From positions 7,820,501 through 7,884,500 of the forward strand of contig JAXRKN010000044.1 in assembly GCA_038502055.1 (NCBI GenBank): a DNA stretch of 64,000 nucleotides. Reading direction: 5' to 3'. Below are positions 21,893 to 32,872 of the stretch, piece by piece. Position 1 is the stretch's first letter. The number at the start of each line of letters is the position of its first letter. The translations under genes were made by a program, and so were the position numbers. Under the pieces are notes generated by a model, which worked only from the letters and a program-made list of their open reading frames with translations, was not told the origin of the DNA and did not search any database. Origin of the DNA: Tanytarsus gracilentus. Taxonomy: Eukaryota > Arthropoda > Insecta > Diptera > Chironomidae.

Positions 21893-23086
21893 TCACGTCG
21901 TCGTCGATGGCTCACTTGTAGCCACCAAAACCTCTCTATCGGTTACTGATCTAAATTTAAATAACACTGCTAAATTTGCCATGCATGGATTACCATTTTT
22001 CTCCAACAATCTAATCCACGATAGAAGCGAGTCTTTCGACGACAAACCAGTACAGCATATTGCATAAATTGTACCATCCTTTTGCTCATGAACTGATCTC
22101 TGAATTGCTATTTTATTGGGTTTTGGCTTCACACGACCCAGTGAGAAAATCGGAATATCAATGTCGCTCACGTCATCGACCTCAATATCTTCATTTTTCT
22201 CAATGAAATTTTTTGGAGGCTCACTGCGAAGAATAAAGTATTGAATGCATTGATATCGGAGCCAAATGTTGAATGGACCCTCGATAAAGAGTGCATTTGA
22301 TTTTTCGTGTTTCGCTAAAAGCTGTTGCTGCACTGGACTCTGTCCACTAACAATCCAAGTGACATCGACGGCATTTTCTACTTCGCTTGTTGAAAATGTA
22401 TCAATTTTTGATTGAAGATCAACTGAGCACATTCTCTCGAGTGCCAACTTCGCCAGTTCAAAAGCATCGTTTGGCGGTGGATTTGGAACTGGCCATGGAG
22501 TGAGGTTTTTAAATTTCGGCATCCAGTACATCATTCTCCAAAATTTTCTAACTGGATGTCCTCTTCGTCCGAATATATTGACAAGCATGTCCTCCATTTC
22601 GTAATCAGGAATAACTCCATTGTCTTCCATCTGATCGAGAAGATCAATTATGCACTGCTGTTGCTTTGGATAGTGCTGAAATTCAACTTGAAACATGTTG
22701 GTCGGAATAAATTTTCCTTTTGGCATGACATCAATGAGTTTTTTATACACTGCCAAGTCTTTTAGCACTCCATACTCTTCCATATTCTTCAATGCCGCAT
22801 AAATGAACTCAACGTGATTTCTTCGATGAACTGATTCCTTATTCATGTAAACATCAATCATTTCGAGATATGAACTTTTAGTCTTATTTGGTATTGACTC
22901 GAAACCTCCTTTAAGAACCAGTGAACGTCTTTCGAAAATTTCATTTTTTTCTTCTCTTTTTCGCTGCTCAGAATTTTCTTTTTCACTATTTGTGCAATAT
23001 TTAAGTCTCGTCGCTGATGTCGGCAGTTGAAGACGAGAATGATGACATTTGATTAGAGCTAAAAGACTATTTCTACAACGTATCAT
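21893..23086 (-). CDS. ECSIT: ECSIT, mitochondrial complex I assembly / Toll signalling factor
   Basis: Single-exon CDS of 397 aa. The true start is the ATG at 23086. The N-terminus is basic, Ser/Thr/Leu-rich and lacks acidic residues for about 30 positions, which fits a mitochondrial presequence. The conserved ECSIT core covers about 45-260 (YLEMIDVYMNKESVHRRNHV, then VPDYEMEDMLVNIFGRRGHP-like IPDYEMEDMLVNIFGRRG). The C-terminal domain includes the segment around FIEGPFNIWLRYQC. ECSIT was named as a TRAF6 partner in Toll signalling and also acts in complex I assembly with NDUFAF1; which role dominates here cannot be read from sequence. Confidence 0.93.
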   Translation of the reverse strand: MIRCRNSLLALIKCHHSRLQLPTSATRLKYCTNSEKENSEQRKREEKNEIFERRSLVLKGGFESIPNKTKSSYLEMIDVYMNKESVHRRNHVEFIYAALKNMEEYGVLKDLAVYKKLIDVMPKGKFIPTNMFQVEFQHYPKQQQCIIDLLDQMEDNGVIPDYEMEDMLVNIFGRRGHPVRKFWRMMYWMPKFKNLTPWPVPNPPPNDAFELAKLALERMCSVDLQSKIDTFSTSEVENAVDVTWIVSGQSPVQQQLLAKHEKSNALFIEGPFNIWLRYQCIQYFILRSEPPKNFIEKNEDIEVDDVSDIDIPIFSLGRVKPKPNKIAIQRSVHEQKDGTIYAICCTGLSSKDSLLSWIRLLEKNGNPCMANLAVLFKFRSVTDREVLVATSEPSTTT

Positions 23087-23563
23087 GGTGTATTTCACTG
23101 AGAAAATTTATTTTATTTAAATTTCAATTCGGTTTGTTTTGATTTCGATAAATATTTGTCGATTTGGATAAAAACGTCTTTGAAATTTAAAATTCAAAAA
23201 GAGCGGGAAATTTGAATTCCAACGATTTTTTTGATGAACATTTTTGAGAAGAAAATAAAAAAGCACTTAAAAAAGTTTTTATTATATTATAATTTTTTTA
23301 TTTTTTTCAAGTTTTTAATTCATAAAATTTTTTGTAAATATATTAAACAAATTTTCAAAGAATCCATCAAAAAAGGTTTTCAAAAATTTCCTTAAAATAT
23401 TTTTAAAAAATTCTTTGAAAGCACCACAAAAAATTTTTCTTTCTTAGAAAACCAAAATTCTGATTTCAAAAGACTTCTGAGAAGAGTACGTTTGGGTTTT
23501 CAGAATATTTTTATGAAAAATATTTTTAAGAAATATTGAGAGTAAAGGAGATAAGACATCAAG
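23087..23563. other. Upstream region between ECSIT and the Ser/Gln-rich gene
   Basis: AT-rich, homopolymer-rich spacer between two divergent genes. Nothing beyond promoter sequence is seen. Confidence 0.5.
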
Positions 23564-23601
23564 TATATAATTCGCATGCTCGAGAGCAAAGTAAATCAGT
23601 C
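23564..23601 (+). promoter_or_regulatory. TATA + initiator core promoter
   Basis: TATATAA (23564-23570) followed by the arthropod initiator TCAGTC (23596-23601) at the normal distance; +1 would be 23598, 46 nt ahead of the ATG at 23644. Confidence 0.65.
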
Positions 23602-23643
23602 TATCGAAAATCTTCAATCTTTAAAGTTAAAAAAGGAATAAAA

Positions 23644-25930
23644 ATGAAATTAATTTTTTGTGTGCTGTTGATAACGGTCACAGCAAGTGCAATTCCAATT
23701 GATAATGAGAAGTATGAGTTATTGTGAGTTTCAATTAATGAAATATCCAAAAAAAGAATTTCACTAATTTTAACTTTCTTGCTTTAAATGCAAATTATTG
23801 ACTGATAAAGTTTTAATTATCTCCAAAGTCATCATATTCAACATCAATCAACAGTCGAGACCGCTCGTCAGCGAATGAGTCAGAAACTATCGGAAATTGA
23901 GGGTGGTGGCGGTCAGAGGGTTGCAAGCGGATACAACAATTATTGTGGAACATGTGCCAACGGGTTTTCGAGCGGACAAAGCCAGAGTTCAAGGTACCTC
24001 CAAAATTTACTTTCTTTCTCTTATCATCATGCTTCACTTCGTCATTGCGAGATTCCTCAATTTGACATTTTAACCCTCGTTCATGATAACAAGCTTGCAA
24101 TTAAAACAGTTCTCGGTACTAATAAAAAAAATAATCACAAAATATTATTATAGATTGTCATCATCACAACTGAGTGCGATTCAGAGTAGTGGAAGCAGCG
24201 CAAATATCGTTGAGGGAACAGATTATCTCGGCGTAGGTTATGTCGGTCATGCATCTGATCATCAAGATGAATTACAAGCTCGTGTTGCACCATCTGCCTA
24301 CAGTCAAAGTAGATTTTCATCCAATGCAAATTACGAAGAAGAAGAGGAAGAAGATTTGCAGCAACGTCAGGTTGTGCCCGATATAAATGACATTCATTCT
24401 TCAGCATACCGATCATCAGCAAACAATCGCGATGATGTACAAGGCAATTTAGGCTATCATGACCTCTCAGTTAGCAATGATGGAAAATATGAAAGTTATT
24501 CGCAAAGAAGAAAGCAACAGCAACAAGAAGAATCTGAGACATCGAGAACTATCTCACAACCTAAAGTTTATTTTGTCCCCGCACCTATAACTTCATCCAC
24601 CTCTCAACGTGCTTCAGAAGCTTTAAATCAACAAAGAGTCAGCATGGTAGTTCGTCCTGGAACAACGACATTCTTAAGAGTTCCAGTTAGTGTAGGTGTG
24701 CCAGACAGAGCGCAACAATATAACAGTCGTACGAGTGGTACTTCAGGATATCATCAAGCCAGTGGCGCTGAAATAAGACCAGCTTATGGCACTTATTATG
24801 CTCCATCAAATACTTATGCCGATCGTTATGCTGCATCAGGAAACCAGTATGACTCTACAAGAACAATCGTCGCGCAACCCGAAAAATATCGAACACCAGA
24901 TCTATCAAACTATAATAAATTCACTTCGAGGTCTCAAAATGATGACGTTCAAGAAAGTGAAACATATCAAACACGAGTAAATCCATCGACAATAACCGAT
25001 GGTGGCGCATCTCGTTATTTAAATTCAGGCTCTTTATCAAACGTTCAACAAGCGAGAGTTGTTCAACCTTTCCCAGTTCAATCGATTGAATCGGCATCAT
25101 TAACTGCACAAAGAACAGCTGAAGAGCAACGACAGAGAAGTTATACACCAGCTCGTCCTAACTACGTACACCGAGCATATGCAAATAATGAAGATAACAG
25201 AAGTGAGAGTTCACGAACCGAAAGTTCAATCATCTACACGCCAATCGTATCGGCACCAGTTTCATCATCCTCGCAATCACGTTTAAGCCAAGCTCAACAA
25301 CAGCAATCACAATATAATTCTAGAGCTGGCAACGTTTACTCTCCATATAGTCCTGCCTATCCAACAACATCATCGAGATTAGGTGCAGGTCTAACATACA
25401 CCAACTCTGAAAATCTTTATGACTACATGAGCGAAAGTGAAAGATTAGCGCGTTTACAGCAGCAACAACTCGCAAGCTCAAGTCAAAGCTCTTCATCACA
25501 ATCTGCCTCACAATTAAGCATCGCTGAAGCTAATCGAAGAACGCTAGAAGCAGCAAGACGACTCGACTCATCAGCTGCAAGTTTCGTAGACTCCTCCTCA
25601 AACATCGCAAGTAGAAACAGTGATTTGGACACTGAAAGTGTTGGAGGATCGGGCCCTGGAGGCTTTCAAAGAGTTAAGTCATGGCAGAAACAATCAAAGT
25701 GGGAAAGTGGTAAGTTGAAAAATTAGAAATGTCGAGTCGTCTTTAATTATAATTTTTTTATTCAAGGCTCTCAATATGGCACTGATGGAAAACCAAAGTC
25801 CTTCTCAATGCTCTCAACCGCAGAATCAGAAAAGCACAACATTAATGGAGCAGAAGCTGGGTACGCTGCAGCAACGTCAACTCTTGAGAACGATGGTAAA
25901 GTGTCGACCTATTCAATTCACACTCCATAG
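23644..25930 (+). CDS. Secreted Ser/Gln/Tyr-rich protein, function unknown
   Basis: Exons 23644-23723, 23829-23993, 24154-25709 and 25767-25930 join in frame to about 654 aa. The N-terminus is a clear signal peptide (MKLIFCVLLITVTASAIPID). The rest is low complexity: rich in Ser, Gln, Arg, Tyr and Asn, with polyQ/QQQ runs, Arg-Ser motifs and VYSPYSPAYP-type tyrosine/proline patches, and no recognised domain. A small Cys pair (YCGTCANG) lies near residue 70. The C-terminus is less repetitive (KPKSFSMLSTAESEKHNING), which may be the conserved part. Such composition suggests a structural extracellular protein, for example cuticle, eggshell or silk-like. The first-exon/second-exon acceptor at 23828 was preferred because the next AG downstream leads to an early stop. 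Confidence 0.78.
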
Positions 25931-26301
25931 AGTGCGAGTGAGAGAGAAAAAAAGAGATAAAAATTAATTAATATTTATGTGTCGACCCCCAAATTTTGAT
26001 TAACTTCAGTGTTAGCTTATTCTATTAAAAAATAAATAAATTGTTGAAAGAGAGAGAGAAAAATATTCGACTTCCGTTTTTGGGTATATTTTTTTACGAG
26101 TAGAACAAAAGATTTTTTTTTCTACGTAAATTCACGGCAGATTTTATCGAGTCGCATTGCATATTCTTACTATGAACTCATTAGACTTGTGAGAAACCGC
26201 AAGCAGGCAAGCTGAAAAAAATAGTTTTGAATGAATGAATGAATTATTATCTGATCTGATGACTTAAAATCTTGTCACTACATTCATTTTATTTTATTTT
26301 T
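25931..26301. other. Convergent 3' spacer
   Basis: 3' flanks of two converging genes; AT-rich, with an AATAAA-like AAATAAATAAA near 26030. No gene. Confidence 0.5.
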
Positions 26302-27418
26302 TCAAGAAGTTTTTGAAAAAGGTCTTTCGAGCTTGTCATCAATTTTATTTGTGTGCTTAAATTCATCGGTTAAGGTTGGTTGGAGAGGTCGATTGCCGTC
26401 GCCGACTATTTGAGGGCCAGGATATTCTTTACAATGGCACGGCTGATGGTGCGATGATAAGTGACGATGGTCATGATGAATTTGATAGGGAACGAAACTT
26501 GAAGGTTTTTTAAAAATTCCAAAATGACCTGAATTTAATTAAAATTATAAAAATTATTAAATTTAGGAAGTTAAAATTTTTCACCATCATTTGAAGGACG
26601 AAAAACACTGGGTGGTTGGTCAAATCTTCTATGACTGTTTCTCTCCGTTGTCCATATTTCATATTGTGGATATTCCATACTATGTATATTCCATCGATCA
26701 CTTCTATCACCTATCTCGCCACCTCCATATCTATTTGGATAGCCTTGATGCTGTTGAGGGTTGAGATAGCTTGGTTGATGCTGTTGAGGAGTGGGATAGC
26801 CTTGATTTGGATTGGGAAAGCCTTGATGTTGAGGGTTGGGGTATGTTGGATGCAGTGGCACTCTTGATGGATGGTTAAAAATATTTTGCGGTGGTCTCGA
26901 TGTACTTTCTAAGGGTAGAACACTCAAAATTTCATTGTAACTCGAGTCGGTATTTTTGCCATTGCTACTACCTCCTCGATCGGGTGTTCCTTTAAAAACT
27001 GGCACAACTGGAATGCTCGCATTGTCGTCATCCTTTCCGATTTCAACTGTCTTTGTGTCGTTCGTCTCACCACTTGTGATTTCGAATGTAACGTCAGTTC
27101 GCACGCCAACTGTCTTTTTCTTCTCGGAAGAAGAATCAGAGTCGGAACTTTCACTGTTACTGCTTTTAGATTCTTTACAAAAAAATTTATTTTATGTTGC
27201 ACAATTTATTTTATTAATTTTTTATCACCTTTAAGTTCTGAAGTGTCAACTGTCACTCTCAATCCCTTAATTCGACCATCTGTAATATCCCTCTTGATTT
27301 CAACAATTCCACTCTTCTCAGGAAAATCAAGTTTGGGACTAATTGCGACTCCATAAGTCTCCGATAAATTCACGGTTAGCACAATTAAGAAAATTACGAC
27401 TATTCGTGTGCCTTGCAT
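26302..27418 (-). CDS. Secreted Pro/Gln/His-rich protein, function unknown
   Basis: Exons 27418-27229, 27172-26585 and 26528-26302 give 334 aa. A signal peptide opens the chain (MQGTRIVVIFLIVLTVNLSE). A Ser/Asp-rich acidic stretch follows, then a mildly conserved-looking beta-rich segment (RTDVTFEITSGETND). A Pro/Gln repeat region has units such as QGYPNPQ and QGFPNPNQ (about residues 165-215). The last exon adds a His-rich tail (HHDHRHLSSHHQ) and a short Cys motif (CHCKEYPG). If the last intron is kept, translation stops after five further residues, so the third exon is supported only by the long open frame, donor GTGAAA and acceptor. No family was recognised; it resembles insect extracellular-matrix or cuticle proteins by composition. 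Confidence 0.72.
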
Positions 27419-28394
27419 CGTTGTAAAAATTACCTAAACTACTCGACGCTTAGAATGAAACTGAATTTTTGTCTCGTGCGCGCCACATACAATGCTGCAC
27501 TGCACAAGCGAACTTGTAATATTGTTTTGCGTGCTAACTCACAAAATTATTCTTGACTTTAATCGCCGAAAACATTTTTTATATTACGTTATATATAGCT
27601 TGATGCTCGCGAAAAACACACAGAGGTGCTCATTGGACACAATATTTTTTGAGGAGAGAAACAAAAGAAATCTTGTCTGAGAATTTGATGATGAATTTCT
27701 GTGAGGAGTCAAATGGAAAAGGGTTGAGAATTTTAAAAATTTAAATTTTTTTTTGTTAACTAAAGTTTTCAATATTTTCAAAAATTTAAATTTTTTTTTA
27801 AAAAATAATTTTGTCACCCCTTGAAGAACACAAAGAAGATCACCACTCAGAGTTAATGATCGTGACCTCTGAGACGATCCTCTCTCGCGCTCATATTCCC
27901 TCAATTTTGGCGATCAGTGAACACAGAAACTTTATTTTGTCGTCTCGCTGACTAATTACAGACTCAATATACATTTCAATCATTAAACCGGATTTTATTA
28001 ATGATGTGATGAGAAGTTGCTGCCTTTATGTGTGAAAAATAATAATTTTTTTTAAGACACTCAGACTTGAAACACTGCGTGAGATTTTTTCAATTTTATT
28101 TTATATTTTATTGTCAAAGTTCTCTTAGCTGATATTTGACAAGTTGACCTGATTCGATCTCAAATGCATCTTTTTCTTCATTAAATTAAAATTAAGTTCA
28201 CAAAATGCGGGAAAAGTTTAATAAATAAATAATTTAAGTCTTAATGTCTAAAATATTATTATTTTACAGCTATCGCGTGTGGAAAAGAAAAATAAATAAT
28301 GATTAGGGAATAGAAAAGAGTTTTGGTAATTTGCACTCATGACAGTGACACAGTGTTGATTTGGTACAGAAAGTTATAATTTGTCAGGTAGGTG
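27419..28394. other. Spacer between two minus-strand secreted-protein genes
   Basis: AT-rich; no supported gene. Includes the upstream region of the Pro/Gln-rich gene and 3' flank of the DUF4773 gene. The small minus-strand frame at 27584-27904 is low complexity. Confidence 0.5.
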
Positions 28395-30777
28395 CTAATG
28401 GAAAAATCGTGAGAAGAACTTTCTCAGGCCTAAAAGTGAAAGTCCACTGTAGCCGGTAGGCTTGTCATCATCCAAATCTTCAGTGTCTTCATCATCGATG
28501 TCATCTGAAGAATTTAAATAGAATAATCTAATATTTCAAGCATGTCAAAGACTCACCATCAAGAACTGTTCCATCGATGCTCTGTTCATCGTAATCCTTT
28601 AGAGGGTCACTTGTCGCTGACTCATCAACCTCTTCGGCAATTTCTTCAATATCATCTTCAATCTCATTTTGTACAATTTCCTCTGAAACTTCATTTTCAA
28701 GCTGTTCCTCATCACTTTCACCTTCGTCACCATCAGAAATTAAGTCATCGAGAAGTCCCAAAAAACCTCCTTAATTTATGGAAAGTGTGTTAATTTTTTT
28801 TAAATTTTCGAAAGTCCAATTAAAAAATTTAATTAGCTAAATTTTACTTAATACATTCGTTAATTAACTAACCATCTTCATCATCATCATCCTCATCGCT
28901 TTCATCTCTGCTGGGTTTTGCGTTCTGAGCTGCTGGTCTTGATATTGGCGTTTCCTCTTCATTCTCGCTCGAATCACCGTTCACCTCATTTTCGCTAACG
29001 TTTTGAGTAACTGGAGCTTTTTTCTTCTTTTTATTTTGTTTTTTAGCTGGTGCTGGTGGTCGGTCTTGGTCTGCTGAAGAACTATCATCCTCGTCATCTC
29101 CCAAAATATCATCTAAGAAGTCACCAGAGAGAAGATCTAAGCCTGTGTAGTCAGCGTCGTCATCTAATTATTAAATTTTAGAATTCAAATTTATTTCAAG
29201 AAGTTTTAATTCATACCATCATCATCATTAGCAGAACTTTGTTGGGTTGGACCTGCGGACTGTCCAGTAGGTGTGTCATCATCACTGTCTGCATCATCTA
29301 TGAAAAATTGAAACTCATGAAATATTTCGAGCTTTAAAATTTAAATGTTTTGCAATATGAATGTTTTTCAATATGAATTTTTTTACCTCCTAAAATGTCG
29401 TCATCGTCATCATCATCGTCACCACCTCCTGATGATACATTACATGTTAAAAATAAAGTCAACATTACTCACTCGATAAAACTTACCTCCAAGTCCAAAG
29501 AAATCATCATCGTCGTCTTTAAAAATATAAAATACGTTAAATTATTAAAAAAATATACCCGCAGAATATTTAACAAACCATCGTCCTCATTCTCAACGGG
29601 CGTTACAGGAATTGGTTCAGCGTCAGTCACTCTCAATCCCTTAGGGCCAAAGTCAAAGCACGATACTCTTAAAGCAGCCTCAACATCCTCATCAGCTCTC
29701 AACTCCAGTCCAAGACACGCCCTGAAGTTTTCGTTCTTCTTTGAGATGCCATAAATCTTACCACAGAAGTTTGTAAAGCCACCCGGTAGCGGAAGACAAA
29801 TTGGAGTAGCTTTGCGACCTAAAAAAATGTTCAGATAAAAAATGTTTCATTCATAAAGTTAATTAAATAAAATTACCCGAAACAATTCGGTTTGCGAGCA
29901 CTCGATTTCCGAATTTAATACCGACAGACAATCGATCACCCTCGAGATATCTGATGTTAGCACAACCAGGGCCACGAATCGGCACTAATGGCAGAGAAAA
30001 ATCACGACAGCAATCACATTCAAAGCTTGAACATTTACAGTAGCGATTTATTGGATTTGAATCGTCAGTATTGACAATTGGCACTTCTGATGATACCTCA
30101 GCCGAAGTCGATGACTGTTCGACGCTATTTTCTTCGACCGATGCGGTAACTGCCGCCGTTGTAACTTCATAGACCTCAATATTGGCAACGGGAATTTCCT
30201 GATCAACAACGACGCCTTCCGAGTCATCTTCTTGTTTTGGCTGAAGCTTGGTCTTCTTTTTAATGTCATCTTTTTGGGGTCCTTTGAGAAAGTAATTTCA
30301 TTAAAACTCTTTAAATGAGCACGAAAAGAGTTTTCTCTCATCATTATTTAACACAATTTTATGGCATTTTACTTCTTACGGCTCTTTTTTCTCACATCAC
30401 TTCCACATTGCGTTAGAAACTCATTATACAACTTACACTCATTTATGAGCGCCTCAAGTTCAAGTTCATCCATGAGTTAAAAAGTTATTTAATAACGAAT
30501 TAGAAAATTCAAAGAGGTTCGAATCCTAAAATTTCAAACAACTTCTCAATTTAAATTGTGCTGTTTTTTTTACTTTATCAATTTAATTAAAAATCTAAAT
30601 TTTATTTTTTTAAATCTTCCGTGTGAATTCCAAGCTCAAAAGAAACAACACCAAAAAAAGTTTTTGCTCTAAAGAGGATTGACCTCATTAGCAAAATCGT
30701 CTCAAGTACTTACCTACAACTCTCGCGGCTGTGTAAGCAATGATGGATGCTATAATCAGAAACTTTAGCACCTTCAT
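28395..30777 (-). CDS. Secreted DUF4773 protein with Asp-rich tail
   Basis: Nine exons: 30777-30714, 30281-29877, 29818-29579, 29516-29487, 29428-29387, 29297-29217, 29163-28873, 28769-28557 and 28504-28395, giving 491 aa. The first exon is a signal peptide (MKVLKFLIIASIIAYTAARV). Exons 2-3 encode a cysteine-rich DUF4773 domain (about 105-235): YCKCSSFECDCC, GPGCANI, GFTNFCGKIYG and RACLGLEL. Exons 4-9 encode an extremely acidic tail dominated by Asp/Glu with short hydrophobic islands (FFGLGG, DDILGG, GFLGLLDDL, LDLLSGDFLDDILG). All eight introns are phase 1 and all internal exons are multiples of 3. Such tails bind calcium or basic matrix proteins in other secreted proteins; that role is only inferred. 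The gene is next to two other secreted-protein genes. Confidence 0.85.
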
Positions 30778-30825
30778 TTTAAGGCAAGGCACTTTCTATA
30801 GAAGTTGAAGAATGTGAGACACTGA

Positions 30826-32872
30826 AAAAATTCCAAAAAAAGAGAACAAAATTTGTGTCTCATTGCACTAAAAATTATTCATCCAAAAAGTAATATGAAA
30901 AAAAGTGTTAGGGACAAAATGAGCACAGACGAGTTCGAAAAAGAATGTGAAATTGCGAATATATTTGCACTTTCTTCCGTTTTTGACCATGCGATTCATA
31001 TTCGTGTGTTCGATTAACAGTTAAACGTGAAAATGAAAATTCCGTCATAGGCACGTACGATAGGGGTTAATATTTTTGGCGAAAGGCCATAAATTGCACA
31101 CAAATCTTCACATTTTATCTCGCGCCCCGAGAATGAATTTAATTTTAAATATTCGTGCATAAAATTATTTTCTTGTGATTATCGCGCACCATAGACGGGG
31201 TCAGAGAAAACATTATCGGAGTGAAAGAGATTTAAACGAGGTAAATGACAACGAACGTTAAGAATGTGCGCTGTGTGTCGTGCCATAAAAAACCCAAATA
31301 CATTTCATTTAAATATATTTTCGTCATATCTCTCGTTAACTTTTTTTTATAATTTTCTCCGGTGTTGATGATTCAATTCATGATGAGAATTTTAAAAAAA
31401 AATTAAGTGGTGAACACTCGATAAATTTTGATTAAGAAACTAATTTTAGCATTTTTGACACCTTTTATATAAAGATTTCCAGCTTAAATCACTTTTAAAA
31501 TTAATTTTTAATTTAATTAAATCTGAGTGTCTACTCCCGTGTTCTATCAATCCATGACTAAAAATTAATTTAAAAATGCGGACACACACAATTATGTGAG
31601 CATGATGATGACTAACGGTGATCGTTGATCAGATAAAATTTGGACACAATCAAACTTTACAGTCATCATGACTCTTTATGCAATTTACAATTTAGATTCT
31701 TATTTAGATGAGAAAACTGGTTCTTATATATTTTTTCACTTCTTTGACTTTTATTTAAATTCTCTTCGCACATTCACACTTTGAATATTTTCAACCACTT
31801 GAGTTTTTTGGTTACCTTAATATATATTTAAAAATAATTCTTTCGACTTTCTTTCCTCGCTTTAAACACCTCCGATTTAAACGACGTCCAAGCAGCAACT
31901 AAAAACTCTTTTCATTCCAATATCAAAGCTAAACAACAGCCGTTTTAATAAAGAAGAAATGTGTGAAAAAAGAAATTTTCTTCTTCTTTCAACGCTCGCG
32001 TCTTCAAGTCTCATATTTATATAAAGTCGAGCCTTATTCAGAACATGGCGATTCTATTTTTATTATGTTAAAGTTTCTTGCATTCAACAATCGATTTGTG
32101 GCAGTGTGTGCATGCAAAATCATCGAACATTAAATGACGATACTAATAAAAAAGATCACCATAAGAATGAAGAAAAACTGTAAAGAGAATAGAAAGAAGT
32201 TTTAGCTCTCTTTCTCATCTTCTTAGTTCCAGTGATGGTTTTCCAGTCAATTTGTAAGTGATGATGAGAATTTAGTGGAACTTACTCGGTTTATAACTGA
32301 ATGTGGCTTCAATATATTTGAATTAAAGAAATTATTTTTAATTCAAAATATATTATTTTTTTGTAAATTTAACATTTTACAAAAAAAGAGCAAATTTTCA
32401 GTATGATTCAAAAAAATTCGCAATGATTCACGAAAAAATCAACTCACGGATGTCGCCAATGCTGTCATAAAAAAATTTCACTTATACATAAATTTTATCT
32501 TTTACCGAAAAATCTGATTTAATCACCAGCCGAGTGTGTGCGGCCACATATTAAAATTTAATTCCTCATCAGACCCTCATACATGAAAAATAATTTAATA
32601 TCCTTCGATGATTCACCGGATTTTAGCGCTTGCGGCATAAAGATTGCAATATTACTTGTCATTATAATCCGCTTTAAATATATTTAATTAGATTTTTCTC
32701 GCCTTTTCAGTTCTCAATAATTTTTTCCCTTCACTTAAATTTCATACATTATCTGCTTGATAATCCTTATGACATCCCTATACATTATTCTCTCTCTCGA
32801 TAAATGGTTGATAATAAAAGGCTGTTAATGCCATGGCATTAAAATTAAACGTCCTTTAGATTGATTGTGCGT
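30826..32872. other. Noncoding region upstream of the DUF4773 gene
   Basis: AT-rich; an initiator-like TCAGTG on the minus strand (30825-30820) could be the DUF4773 start site. No other gene is recognised in the 2 kb before the foldback element. Confidence 0.5.

Noticed and set aside
23868..23993. Alternative acceptor after CAACAG at about 23855 for the Ser/Gln-rich gene
   Set aside because: It puts the following exon in a frame with an early stop; the acceptor at 23828 keeps a long open frame.
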